Origin: Chaenocephalus aceratus
Lineage: Eukaryota; Chordata; Actinopteri; Perciformes; Channichthyidae
Length of the DNA stretch: 64,000 nucleotides
Assembly (NCBI GenBank): GCA_023974075.1
Contig: CM043791.1
Span: 6,701,912 to 6,765,911, forward strand
Direction of reading: 5' to 3'
The translations under genes were made by a program, and so were the position numbers. The first letter of the stretch is position 1. Each line of letters starts with the position of its first letter. Below the pieces are notes generated by a model that saw nothing but the letters and a program-made list of their open reading frames with translations, was not told where the DNA came from and made no database searches. Positions 52,455 to 64,000 of the stretch are shown piece after piece.

Positions 52455-52918
52455 ATCTATAAAACGATAAGCAATGCGCAGTGGATCGGAAGAGGGCGGT
52501 GTGTCGGCGTTGTTCGATAGCGGTGTGGTATGCTAATGGAAACACACGCCAAACATGCTAAATCACATCAGAAGGCATCACCCATATTTTCAAGACATTC
52601 TTTTTAGTTTTACAGCTTGATGAAACCTTTTTGTTTGACATCAGCCATTATAGATAATCTGGCCATCTGAGTGTGTGTGGTACTGTTTATGGTTTGTTTT
52701 TAACTGTTTATTAATACAGTTAATTATTAAAAATGTCAGAGTTCCTTATTTTTAAACTGAAACTTGCACTACGGTTCAAAAATAAATAACAACAAACCTG
52801 GAATTATGCATTTGGGACTTTTTTTTGCTTTTTCTTGTTGTACCGAACGGTACCGAACCGTGACCCCCAAACCGAGGTACGAACCGAACCGTGACTTCTG
52901 TGAACCGTTACACCCCTA
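52455..52918. mobile_element. hAT copy (TAGGGGTGTAACGG family), left-truncated, holds an empty site
   Basis: Matches 5480-5580, 5765-5831 and 7811-8081 of the element at 5125-8081, ending CCGTTACACCCCTA. It carries a single GACATCAGCC (52637-52646) where the other copy has the 1969-bp THAP element, so it records the pre-insertion state. The left terminus is absent. Confidence 0.85.
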
Positions 52919-53029
52919 GTCCCCGGTGTTCCAGGGAACTCACCAAGTGTCAGAAAACACAACCTTCTCTTTTCCTCCATACCCAAATCTCTAAAAACGG
53001 GGCTGCAACGGATCTGATACAGACTGATC

Positions 53030-53820
53030 CAGATTTGAATAATTTTCTACGTCACAGAAGTGGTGCTCCGCTTATTGGTCAATTCTCCACCTATCAGGGG
53101 AATGTGGGGTTGGGCCACGGCCGGCCATTGCGCTGGAGACGCTGTAGTACATATGCCAGGCCTGTAAGTGGCGCTGTAGTCTGCCACAAAAGCAGCGAAG
53201 AAGACTTCCCGCGCATGGTTGCCCTTCTGTTTATTCTCCGCTCTGGCTCTTTTTCTCCCTCCCCGAGGCAAACGTTTGCTCCCGCTGCTGTAATTCAATG
53301 CAATCCCTTCCTCGCTGTAATTCTCTCCGGTAGTCCACCAGTAGATGACAAACACCCTCCTCTCCGCCTCTTCCAAGGAACGAGGGGACCGTGCGGCAGA
53401 GTTTCAGTTAGATTTTTTTTTGCCGGTAACATGTCTGTTAAAGTTTAAATCTTCTGGACAAAATTTGAAAAGTGCCGGTCAAAGGTCTTCTTTGTTATTT
53501 ATTGAGCTTTAAAACAAATGAATAACGACTCAATATAAGAATAAAACACGGAGGACGGAGATCTCTTTTTCTCCCCCTCTTCTCCCCACTGCAGCCCAGC
53601 AGCTGATCTCAAAGCACGCTCCCCTCTCCATCAGGGGGGCGTGGTGCAGCTCACAGAATCAGCCCCCTGCAAAAACAGGGCTGGAAAGAGCAAATGGAGC
53701 GAAATGAGGCATGGCTAAAATGCAGGATCTGTTTGGTATTTTGAAAGAAAAACTATTTATATACTTTATGTAGGTATGGCCTTACACTATATTGTTCAAA
53801 TATAGCATGATATGTCCCCT
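53030..53820. mobile_element. TTAA-type DNA transposon, right part
   Basis: Ends TATGTCCCCT then TTAA (53821-53824), and is related along its length to 1-822 (there interrupted by an LTR). The left terminus is not found; the region directly abuts the hAT end at 52918. Confidence 0.65.
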
Positions 53821-54400
53821 TTAAGGTATTATTAAGGTAGGGTTAATGTTGCTCTCAAAGTGCACCAGATTGATGCTTTTAACTTCAATATTTAAAAACA
53901 AAATCTTCCCGGGGGAGCATGCCCCCGGACCCCCCTAGAGGAGGCGACGACCCTCCTAAAAGGATGTTTGGTCCACCCTCCACTTGTAAAAAAATAGCAC
54001 TTTACCCCTGCACCCCCCCCTCAAAAACTCCTGGGCTAAGCCCCGGATCTCCTACAATCCTAAATCCGCCTCTGCTCAGGTCCTTTACTTGAGTAGTAGA
54101 AAAGTAGAATTACTATGTACAGAAGTTTCAGTAAAATCATTCAAATGTACTTCCTGTATCAAAAGTATTCAGTAGGATGAATGTCGAATATCAGTAGCAA
54201 ATACATGTAAAATAATTGTTTTGTTGTAGTATTGGCAATGTGGAGCTTCACATAACATTTTTGGGGATGTAAATACAGATAATCTAACCCTGAGTATTAC
54301 TGACTACTAATTAATTAATACTACATCATCTGGCAGCTACTTCATAATTACTATTTGTTCTATTACAAATGTCTTATAATGCTTCTACTTGTGTTTTCTA

Positions 54401-55041
54401 CTTTGAATGTGAAGATTTTAATTATTTTAGCGCTTTCCACATTAATACTGTTGTTTTTTTGTCTTTATTGGTTTTTCAGTGTGGATTTTGAATATTGCGT
54501 ACTTATTTGTAATAAAACGCTTTTCCTGCTTAAAAAAAACACTTCTTAGGAGACCCTTTTCAGGCATTTATCTGTAGCTTTCAATGCTATTTACACCCGG
54601 GTTGCCATAGCCAATGTGGTTATTTACACTCTGGTGTATAGGGTGGTGAAACATGAACCCAGATGTCCATAATCAGCAGTGCTTTTCACACCCTGGCACA
54701 AATAAGATTCGGTTTTGAATGTACAGGTTTCTATGGAAATGTCTTTCTTGTTCTCTCTTTCTACAGCCTCTTGACTTGACTCTTTAAAGATCGTAACAAA
54801 AAAACAAGTTAAGTACAGTAATAGTTTTGAAGAAGAATGTGAATTATTTTTTCTTCTATTGAAGGAATAAAGTTGGGAATTAAGCATCTTAACTGATCAC
54901 AGAGAAAGGATGGCCTTGCTTCACAAATGTTTCACACATTTTCTATTAAAATGTCAAAATTCCTTCTTGCAGCGTACAAAGAAGCCTCAGCAAAGAAGAA
55001 TGCCTCATTCAGTGAAACAGGCTCTCAGATGAGATGCTATG
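54401..55041. other. Gene-poor stretch, nothing recognised
   Basis: AT-rich DNA with chance open frames only. Confidence 0.4.
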
Positions 55042-55294
55042 AACAGTGGTGGACGAAGTACTCAGATGTTATACTTAATCAAAATTAGCAATAATAAATT
55101 GTAAAAATATGCATTCAAAATATTATCAAAATAAAAGTACAAAAGTATTTTCATCAGACAAACTTTTAGCACCAAAAGTAAAAGTAGTCATTATGTGTAA
55201 TGGTCCATTTGATATTTATTAAAGTACTGGATTACTCTACATTCCCACCCTTTAAACAATCCCATTCTCCAGTGGATAAAGGTGACATCATTCA
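55042..55294. mobile_element. MITE left end (CAGTGGTGGACGAAGTACTCAG)
   Basis: Starts like the repeats at 27708 and 49684 and continues with aaaagtaaaagtagtcatt-type sequence. The right end is not found and a LINE tail follows. Confidence 0.5.
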
Positions 55295-55526
55295 TCATCC
55301 TTAAACTGTGGGTTTTCTCTGGAATTTTTTCCTTGTACGATGTGAGGGTCTAAGGATAGGTGGTGTCGTTTTCCTCATACTGATATTCTGAACAATCTGT
55401 GCTGTTGTATTTGCTGTAAAGTGTCTCTACTGTAGGCTATTTTTATTATATGTACAGCACTTTGGCTCGACCAAAAATCGTTTATAAATGTGCTATATAA
55501 ATAAAACTTGATTTAATTTGATCATT
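55295..55526 (+). mobile_element. LINE 3' end, tail TTGATTTAATTTGAT
   Basis: Plus-strand member of the family at 31695-31923 (-): ttccttgtacgatgtgagggtctaagga, gtacagcactttggctcgacc, and a final gctatataaataaaacttgatt. Confidence 0.7.
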
Positions 55527-56465
55527 CATCTTATATTTTAGCAACATAAAATGATTTGGCTTAAAAGACTGGCCTACATTCATACGTATAAATGAATTGA
55601 TTTAAATTTGTTTATTTTTACACTATTTATACTTTTCAGGTATAATCCAAAGATTTTGCTCTTACCTTTTCCTACACTTTGTTGTTTGATGTACAATACA
55701 TTTATTTTAATATTATTTAATCATGACATATACTGGCATTTTATAATCAAGATAGCTTTTTGCTGCTGAATTAATGTCACAGGAACAAATACACAAATAT
55801 AAAGAGCAACATAATGTGTATAAATAACATGAAAACTACAGATGTAACATTCTAAATAAAGTCAAACCATAGTTCTGTTTCAGTAGTTCTGACACTTTGG
55901 TCTTGCAGGGGCTTCCCTCTTTGTGTGCGTGTTGTGCAGCAGTGTTGCTCGTGTTCAGTACACCCTGTCCCAGCTCATGTACTGCTCTGTGTTCTCAGCT
56001 GGTCCTCAGCCTCATGGAGGAGCAGTGCTCCACCACAACACATCGGAGGGCAGGGGGGGTGTGATTAAAACTGAAGTACTTATGATGAGCAGAACTTTCT
56101 GATAAATAACTGAGTAAAGTACACTCTTATCAAGTATACAATATAATTACAAATGCAGTAATTCAATGTTAAGCCTCAGGTCAACGGATAGAGGAACTCA
56201 AATGTTTTTATGTGTAATTTTATGCTACTCATTACTTGTTGGCGCTTGGTCCAGCCCACAGGGGTCATGGGGAGGGTGGGGTGGGTGTGTTTTTGTTTGT
56301 TTTGTAAGGGAGCTGTATGTATGTTTCTTCACGTCGTGTGTATGTGTATTGTACCATGTGTTCTGTATCACGCTTTTTTAATGTTATTAAAATGGTAAGT
56401 CTCAAAGATCTATTGTAAACATTGGATGCCAAGCCTTCCTTGATATCTAACTTATCAAGTTATTG
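55527..56465. other. Gene-poor stretch, nothing recognised
   Basis: No gene or bounded repeat. The open frame at 56166-56381 shows no domain. Confidence 0.4.
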
Positions 56466-56660
56466 TTCAAGGTTCAAGGCTTTTATTTGTCATACGTACA
56501 TAGCTACAGTGTAGTTATGTCGATGAAAGTCTTAGGTCACAGGCTCCTCCAACAGTGCAACACAATAACATGTAAAAACAGAAAAAATAGTGCAAGTAAA
56601 TACAAAGAAAAATAGAAAAATAGTGAAATAGTGAACTAAGAGTGATTGGAATATGATATA

Positions 56661-57617
56661 TTAGATACATAATTTGTAAATTGCAGCCAGATGAATGTTA
56701 TGTATGTTCTTTAAACAGATCAGTTGTTTAACAGTCTTTGCCTGTGGTATGAAACGGTCTCTGAATCTGGTGGTTTTAGTCCGGATGCTGCGGTAGCGCC
56801 TGCCAGACGGCAGCAGACTGAACCGTTTGTGGCTGGGGTGATGGGGGACTTTTATAATCCGGAGGGATTCCTTCCTGAGCCGCTGGGAGTAAAGGTCCTC
56901 CATGGATGGGAGCTCCGTCCTGGTGATGTTCTGTGCAGTTTTCACCACCCTCTGTAAAGCCTTACGATTGAGGGCGGTGCAGCTGCCGTACCAGGCCGTG
57001 ATGCAGCCAGTCAGGATACTCTCTATGGTGCACCTGTAGAAGGTCAGGATGCTCTCTATGGTGCACCTGTAGAAGGTTAGGATGCTCGCTATGGTGCACC
57101 TGTAGAAGTTGCAGAGTATCCTGGAATCCATTTTGAACCTCCTCAGCCTGCGGAGGAAGAAGAGCCGCTGTCGAGCTTTCTTGGTGATGGTGGTGGTGTG
57201 AAGAGTCCATGTCAGGTCCTCAGTGATGTGGACACCGAGGAACCTGAAGCTGCTGACTCTCTCCACCGTAGTCCCATTGATGGCGATGGGGGCGTGTCCC
57301 TCTCTCTGCTGCTTCCTGTAATCCACAATCAGTTCCTTTGTTTAGCTGACGTTGAGAAGGAGGTTGTTATCCTGGCACCAAGATGTCAGGTTTCCGACCT
57401 CCTCTCTGTACGCCGTCTCGTCGCCGTCTGTGATCTGGCCGATGACGGTCGTGTCGTCAGCAAACTTCACGATGGTGTTGGAGCTGTGTGTGGCCACGCA
57501 GTCGTGAGTGAACAGGGAGTAGAGGAGAGGGCTGAGCATGCAGCCTTGAGGGCTCTGGTGTTGAGGATCAGGGTGGAGGATGTGAAGTTGGAGAGGAGCC
57601 AAAGACGATGCAGCCAT
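56661..57617 (-). pseudogene. Rex1-like reverse transcriptase C-terminal half, broken
   Basis: The minus strand reads SPQGCMLSPLLYSLFTHDCV, the catalytic box FADDTTVIGQI, WCQDNNLLLNVS, one TAA stop (57342-57344), then TKELIVDYRKQQ, FRFLGVHITEDLTW, RQRLFFLRRLRRFKMDSRIL and a C-terminus ending near KTVKQLI. The stop replaces a Lys codon in the usual VSKTKEL context. A one-base loss before SPQGC breaks the upstream frame. An 11-residue segment (FYRCTIESILT) is present three times in a row. The family copies its RNA into DNA at target nicks; this copy is inactive. Confidence 0.85.
57012..57110. repeat. 33-bp unit tandemly present three times
   Basis: Units begin caggatactctctatgg, caggatgctctctatgg and aggatgctcgctatggt. 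The length keeps the LINE frame and adds two extra FYRCTI(E/A)SILT segments. Confidence 0.9.
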
Positions 57618-57637
57618 CTTCCCGGCTCTTCTTAAAT

Positions 57638-58326
57638 AATTGATGTTTTTGAACTCGCAAATATTAAAAAAAAATGTATTGAAGAATTGTCTTTATCTAT
57701 ATTCGATCCAATAATAGTGCTTAAAGCCAGAGTACCCATCACTCTTCAGAAATAGTACAACTATTACTGATATATTATAATCATTAATAAACTAGATTGC
57801 CTGAAAAACATAATAATATACTTTTATATTAAACGTGATGCCTAAACTGTTCAAACATAATACAATGCAAGGTGTGCTGCACTTTATTGTCACTGCTGCT
57901 TGTGCTTTAACTGTATAAACCGTATAAACCCACACACTGTGTATTGAATCCTAATGTGAGTCTCATCGTGGTTATGGACTCCCCCCTGGTGGTTAATCAT
58001 CAGTCAGTATACCATCATCATGAAAATCAAAACAGCAGCGCCCGATAAATGAGCAGGGTTGGGAGGGTTAATGTATTCTGTTACAGTAGTTAAAGTAACA
58101 AAATTAAACTGGAATGTAACCTGATTACCTTCCATTCCTTTTGGTTTACCTGAATATCAAATGCAATGCAAATGCAAGAGAAAATAATTATCAATATTAA
58201 GTGTATTATTTAGCAGAAACATGTGACCTTAGAAAAGAAGAAACCAAGATATTTGGGATCAGAAATGATTTTATTCATAGGAAAAGCTGCCTTTCATGAA
58301 GCATATTCAGGCAGCAGCCTATAGAC
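57638..58326. other. Gene-poor stretch, nothing recognised
   Basis: AT-rich; no gene or bounded element apart from the flanking hAT target at 58319-58326. Confidence 0.4.
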
Positions 58327-58451
58327 CAGCGCTTCTCAAACTCCGGACCACGGTCCGGATCCGGGCCGAACTGCAAATCAATCCGAACCGAACCCTATGT
58401 CCCATTATTAAAAAAAAAAGAAAAAGATTTTCTGATTCTGATGTAAATTAA

Positions 58452-60144
58452 AGTGGACCTATTATGCTATATTGGAAACATATATTGTAGGGCCATACCT
58501 ATACTAAACATGTCAGTGAAGTTGTTTGCTTAAAACACCAAACAGTTCACCCATTGTAGCCATGCCTCTGTTCATACCCCTCTTTTGCAGCCCTGTTAGA
58601 GAAATGCGGATTTTGGGTCCTTAGCTTGAAAAAAGAGGAGGCGGAGCTAATGCCTGATCTAAATTATACCGGAGATAAAGTTAAATTCTGCTGTGATAAA
58701 ACACCATCCTGTGCTAAACCACATCAAAGATTATTTCTGTAACAGTATGGAGCTCAAATGCTTTTTCTCTTGCGGGTTTATCACAAGGTGAGTTCCTTTT
58801 TATTTCCTGCTTTTTAAACACATGTGCTCTACAGTACAGGTTAGCTCTGAGTAGTGCTGCGTACCGGTACGCCGAACCGGTACTGGACTTGTAAAAAGTT
58901 TCGGTTCAAGTCCGGTTAAAACCGGAACGTCGGGAACCGGTACTTGGACTCGCAAAAAAACTAGCACTTACGTATATTCTGGTGTCTGTGGTTATTTAAA
59001 CATTCCCTGATAAACGCTATTCAGCGTCAATAAATGCTAATCCCAGTGTGCTCAGTGTACAACATCACATGTCCTTTCACCTTCGATTCACGGTTTGAAA
59101 ACGTAGCATTTCGCCACATGCTAATGCTAACCGGAAGTGAAGCATTTTCAGAATAAACGTATTAAGTTAATAGTGTGAACTTCCGGTTTTTTCAGAATAA
59201 AACTAATTTAAATTAAATAGTGTATTTAATTCAAAATTACGCCGTATCAACATTGATTTTAATTTCTAACAGTATGTATGTACATCACTATGTATGTAGT
59301 ATGTACTGTATCATGTACACATGTAGAGTTGTGGAAAATACATGGTGTACAGACAGTACAGTACGCTCTGACTGTACAGTCACTACAGCCTATACTGTAT
59401 AGTAGGTGTGTAACAGTGTAATGCGTATAGTCTACTCTACACTCTACCTTTCAGCAACGTTTTAGGGATTTAGGCTCAGTCAGCTCAGGGACTGTTTGGT
59501 TACTTTAGTTTGGTAAATGAAATACATGTTTGAACTTTGTCGTAGTTCAATATAGTTGCTGTCATAAGTCATTTGTAGACTAAGTGTCAAAAAGTTGTTT
59601 TTTTACATTTGTACTTTGTAGAGAAATGTAGACACAAGTTGGAAGGGAGCACAATAAACCTGATGAGTTTGAATTTGAGTTGATTATGAGTTAATTTTCA
59701 ATTGATAATTAGCTCACAATAAGTTCACTTTAGTTACTCACACAACTTGACACAAGCCATGGGTTCAGGTCCGGACTTATAAGTCCGGACCTGAACCTGA
59801 ACCTCTGGACTTGAGTCCGGACCTGAACCTGAATGTGAGTCCAGGTACGCAGCACTAGCTCTGAGTGTTAGCGAGGCTTGCTAATGTAAACAAAGATGAG
59901 ATTACGTCCAAAACACGTCAGGCATTGTTTCTGATAGCAACTTTCTGTGGGTCCGCTGCCGATTTGACGTCAGATCGGCAGCAAATCTGTATCCGCTCGT
60001 TGTACACCCGTTTTTAAAAGATTTGGGTACGGAGGAAAAGAGGGGGTTTTATTTTCTGACGCTGCGTGAGTTCCCCGACGCACCGGGGACACATATTTAT
60101 GTATAAAAGACATCACAGAGTGCATTTTGCATGATAGGTCCCCT
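58452..60144. mobile_element. TTAA-flanked DNA transposon, middle level of the nest
   Basis: Flanked by TTAA (58448-58451 and 60145-60148). The ends AGTGGACCTATTATGC and (inverse) AGGGGACCTATCATGC are a good TIR. The left end matches the inverse of 53700-53820. Non-coding; it holds the hAT at 58852-59857. Confidence 0.85.
58852..59857. mobile_element. hAT element, innermost of the nest, 8-bp TSD
   Basis: The ends TAGTGCTGCGTACC and GGTACGCAGCACTA are flanked by a perfect GCTCTGAG duplication (58844-58851 and 59858-59865). The right part has repeated tccggacctgaacctga, and the left part has aaccggtac repeats. Non-coding. Confidence 0.92.
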
Positions 60145-60364
60145 TTAATGTATATTTTCTTGTGTCTGACGCGTTGTGAGACTGAACGTGCATATATATT
60201 TACTTGTGTGCGCGAGCATGACACGCATTGCAGACCGCAAGTTTACCTTGACTTTCTAATGCTTCTAATGCCATTTTTGCCGGCATTACTGGCATTGATC
60301 CGGACCATTGACCTTGTATACAATTCACAAGTCGACCTTTAACAAAAAAGTTTGAGTACCCCTG

Positions 60365-61699
60365 CTATACACCAACACTGAAACACATGAGCACAGACTA
60401 CAGTTTAAAAAAGCAGAAAGAAAATCTGAGCTGACAGGAAATGCTCCGTTTTAGTTTAATACACACAGTTAAACTCACACACACTATTTTATGAACATAT
60501 AGGTTCACCTGCTGAATTAAAAACAGAACACATGAAGCAAAGAAAGTGAAACCATAAAGCAGATTCAGGCAGGAGAAGATTAGATTCACACTTAAAGTAT
60601 TATCCTACAGAACAGTACAGCTCTACGAGAAGAGACAACATCTGATCCTTTACAACAAACACTATATGATCTTTTTAGGACTCACTAACACTGTAATCCT
60701 GCTGGTAATCCCCACCTGTTAGAAATGTACCAGTGATCTGATTACGTCTATAAGGGAATACAGTTACCTTTTTTTGTATTACGCAATCCGTTACTCCCCA
60801 AGCCTGAACATGTATAGAGTGCATATCAGGAGGTTGAAATGAAGTGTTTTTTATAGGCTTCTATAAATTGGACAAAGTTGTGTCTTCCTGCTTTAATCCG
60901 GCATGGATTGGTCTTTATCTCCAGAGCAAATCAAAATGATGCGTTATTTCCACCTGGGGACTCTGTGAGCCTGTTTGATTTAGGATGAGGCTCTTCTCTG
61001 CAGCTCCCCAACAACCCACTGCTGGCTCGGACTTATTCTTTAGTGGAGGGATACAAAGAAATTAATCTTACAAATGTTTGTGACATCACAATGTTCTGAC
61101 TTACTGTTAGATGGTGTTCTGTCAAAGGATGCAAAGGTATACATTTTCACATCAACACTGTTACATTTCTGTTGTGGGTCGCCTTCTGGGAATGGTATAA
61201 TTTGTTATTACACGGCTTAGTTGAATACGTGATTCTAATTGGTCAATTTGGACATTTCAGACGTTGTTAATACTCGATAACACACCGCTGCTAAGCATAC
61301 CATCACCGTTACTAAGGAGGATCAAGGAAGAGAAGGAAAGAGGTTGAAAGACGGAGCGTTGGACATCAGAGACATCACCAGAAGGAGACAGACAGGAAGT
61401 AAACACTAACAGGAACACAGTGGGCTCTGTAGTGTTTCAGACTTGAAAATAAACTGGCAACAGCAAATTGATCGTTTTCAAGTCAATACAATAATTTTCA
61501 ATTCATATTTTGAGTCAAGTTGTTACTTTGTTTAGTGCTGTATGTGGCCGTTTATTAAGTGCGATAGCGTGCAGTGAGCATTCAGGCCTTCAGGCTGATC
61601 AAGACCTGTCTGTGTTCTTTGTTCAATAATGACCTTAATAATGACACATTATCTCTTACTTATGGTATTAGCTTGTACAACACATTGTATACTCATAGC
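60365..61699. other. Gene-poor stretch, nothing recognised
   Basis: No supported gene or bounded repeat. Confidence 0.4.
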
Positions 61700-62202
61700 C
61701 AGTGTTGTAGTGGGGATTTTTTTACTGGGGGGACGCTATTTTAAATTAGGTCATCCCAAACAATGCCAAACAAGTGCGCACGCGCGCAGTGCACTCACAA
61801 AACGGGCAGACAGGTCCACAGAAAGTACCGGTATGCTTAGTCCTACTTTACTTACTGTACTGCAAAAAGCAGACGGCGCTGCGCTCAACACACACAGAGA
61901 CTCAAAACCATGGACACACTGGCACATACGTTACATAAACAATGTAGAGGCCTAAATTGCATAAACTACAGTATTGCAACTAAGCAGACAGCGCTGCTTT
62001 TCTCTCTCTCTATCTCCACTTTCAAAATCTATTTAAAACTCATAACAAACAAACAAAATTCCCAAAGTTGTCCTGAAATTAACTTATTAAATAAACAAAA
62101 CGAAAAATATATATAGCCTACTAATGCAAACATTGAATCTGGACGGGAAATTATTCTGATTAGGCCTAGCCTACATTGCAAATAAGCAGACAGCGCTGCT
62201 TT

Positions 62203-62616
<414 letters not shown>

Positions 62617-63093
62617 TATCCACGTCTTTAGGCGGCTCTTCTGATGATGTACTGTAGTACTAGTAGCAGCTTCACTTGTAGCTTCGGTGCTGCTAGCCTC
62701 TTTCTTCTTGTGAATTATATTCTTTTTAGAAAGTCAAGTAAAAAATGTTTGCCTGCCATTATAGAGCTTTTTCGTTAGCTTTCTTGAGGGAAAGAGCTGC
62801 CGCAAAATCGACGGGCGGTAAGCTGGCCGTGGGTGTGTCACTGACACACCCCCAGCTCGCCGCGGGGTCACGAGCGTGATGACTAATCATAATTCTTTAA
62901 GGAAATCGTTTTTATTTTGTATTATAATTACTGTGAAATGTATTATGTTTTTGTCATTATTACAACAAATACACACTTGCAACTGATAAGACTGGCAATG
63001 ATTTTATATTTATTAGACTATTACAAAAAAGATCATGCTCCAAATAAGTGGGGGTACGGCGTACCCCCGCGTCCAATGCCCACTACACCACTG

Positions 63094-64000
63094 CTCATAG
63101 TCTACCGTACACTAACACAGTGACAATGGTAACACCTAGTCTTACTCCCTCATGGGGTGTGACATCATATTATATTGTCACACTCCAGCTGCACCACTTT
63201 GACACGGTCATTCTAACATGCCATGTCCTGCACGGAGCTGTTCTGCAGGATTAAGGCCAAATAGATTGTTATATAGCATCACAAAAAAAAGCAATTTTCA
63301 AATCCAGCTAACATTTGAATGAACAGGGTCCTGCTCTGACGCTGTATCCAGTTCTCTTAACATGAGAACACTTGATTTGACTTTAATTCAATGTAATATG
63401 TCAACAGATTTCACATAACTGTATTAGGTTAGTTGAAAGCAATAATATCAAGTTTAAATAGGTGGACCTTCATATTAGTACTTTCAACTAACCTAATACA
63501 GTTGTGTGACATTTGCTGACATAATACATTTAATTAAAGTCAATGTTTCAGTGTAGCAAACACTGGCAAGCAAGAGGATACATCATTTCCTGAACAGAAC
63601 GTATGTGTTATATTATATGTAATCTCTTTAGCTTGCATATTAACAAACTACTGACATACTATAATGATAGTTGCAACAGCCGATCCATTGCTCTGCTCCA
63701 GCAGCAAAAATTAGTCGTTTCTGTTTTTGACGCAAGTCTGCTGCGAGTAGATTATTCTCTGCTTTCGTGAAACAGCCACGAATCGTTCCTCAACATCCTC
63801 CAAAACGATGCGCCATGCTAAATGCTAAAAATAAAATTGTTCCCATTGTTGGGTTATTTATATATGTTTTGATTATACAAAATCTACATTGTCTTTTTAT
63901 TGATCGTTAGTTCTCAGCATTTCTCATGAATGGTTGAATGAAATCACACAAAACAAAAGTCAGTTCTCAGAGTAGAGGTCGTCTAACTGTTTCTGGTTGT
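63094..64000. other. Gene-poor right end of window
   Basis: Only the foldback MITE at 63361-63553 was recognised. The last 440 bases hold no supported gene. Confidence 0.45.
63361..63553. mobile_element. Foldback MITE, second copy
   Basis: The arms share gtcaacagatttcacataa, tgtattaggttagttgaaa and the matching inverse arm with 49072-49246. The left terminus is degraded. The loop is longer (agcaataatatcaag and on). The right end is CAGTG then TA. Confidence 0.75.

Larger units (their letters stand above)
49706..54074 (+). mobile_element. Composite hAT transposon (4.4 kb), 8-bp TSD
   Basis: The ends CAGTGGCGGCGCTAG and (inverse) CAGAGGCGGATTTAGG are flanked by a perfect CTCAGGTC duplication (49698-49705 and 54075-54082), whose single copy belongs to the older MITE. 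Its own sequence includes a transposase-like first exon (49963) and, at the right, the cccccggacccccc block (53925-53940) shared with the hAT at 998-2203. Inside lie an L2 tail (50222-50466), another hAT (50498-52142), a truncated hAT (52455-52918) and a TTAA-type element (53030-53820). Confidence 0.85.
49684..54400. mobile_element. Older MITE (GTGGTGGAAAAAGTACTCAG), split at 49706
   Basis: The left 20 bases match the starts at 27708 and 55042 (CAGTGGTGGACGAAGTACTCAG). The sequence resumes after the inserted hAT at 54083 with tttacttgagtagtagaaaag. The right limit is unclear. Confidence 0.55.
56466..57637 (-). mobile_element. Rex1-like LINE, 5'-truncated, minus strand
   Basis: The 3' end on the minus strand has AAATAAAAGCC and a tandem TTGAACCTTGAAC tail (56466-56482). 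The body carries the second half of a reverse transcriptase (56661-57617). Everything upstream of the catalytic RT region is missing. Confidence 0.8.
58327..60364. mobile_element. hAT element, outermost of a three-level nest
   Basis: The ends CAGCGCTTCTCAAACTCCGG and (inverse) CAGGGGTACTCAAAC belong to the family at 42908-44252, sharing ggtccggatccgg and gagtacccctg. The flanks CTATAGAC (58319-58326) and CTATACAC (60365-60372) differ by one base. Its own DNA is only 58327-58447 plus 60149-60364. Confidence 0.75.

Overview
The window looks like nuclear DNA of a teleost fish. It has one recognisable host gene, a vertebrate-type Ser/Thr kinase (stk35), with large introns. The rest is a dense, nested set of transposable elements typical of fish: hAT, Tc1/mariner, TTAA-inserting DNA elements, L2 and Rex1-like LINEs, a DIRS tyrosine-recombinase element, a Gypsy-like solo LTR, a tRNA-derived SINE and long (CA)n runs. 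Nothing prokaryotic (operon, CRISPR array, rRNA) was seen.

Layout. 1-2203: a TTAA-type transposon carrying a solo LTR with a 5-bp target duplication, then a hAT copy. 2642-4377: a TIR-bounded repeat with an inner MITE. 5125-8081: a hAT element (8-bp duplication) holding a THAP-carrying element (5832-7800) with perfect 28-bp TIRs and a 10-bp duplication. 10337-13352: a hAT-like repeat holding an apparently intact Tc1 transposon (11535-13150, 339-aa transposase). 13998-18084: stk35, with two coding exons encoding 422 aa and a splice donor 67 nt after the stop codon. 18152-29640: gene-poor; 24919 to about 27490 may be the stk35 3' UTR exon. 29643-33600: (CA)n, a 30-bp minisatellite of about 1.2 kb, and a LINE endonuclease fragment. 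33600-41280: a minus-strand LINE split by a Kolobok-like THAP transposon (34249-40055), itself split by a 4.4-kb L2 LINE. 41915-46361: hAT remnants and a DIRS recombinase, split by another hAT. 47546-47960: a partial second copy of the stk35 3' end, followed by a SINE. 49072-63553: foldback MITEs, a composite hAT (49706-54074), a Rex1-like LINE, a three-deep nest (58327-60364) and a hAT whose zinc-finger exon runs into a (CA)n tract.

How it works together. stk35 is the only gene likely to serve the host. Everything else is mobile DNA, and because the target duplications are often intact the insertions can be ordered in time. No coordinated multi-gene system is visible. The most unusual items are the 10-bp-duplicating THAP transposon with its empty site preserved at 52637-52646, the Kolobok-like insertion whose removal restores a LINE reading frame, the partial stk35 duplicate, and the stk35 3' UTR donor. 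All family assignments were made by eye from motifs, termini and target duplications; no database search was run.
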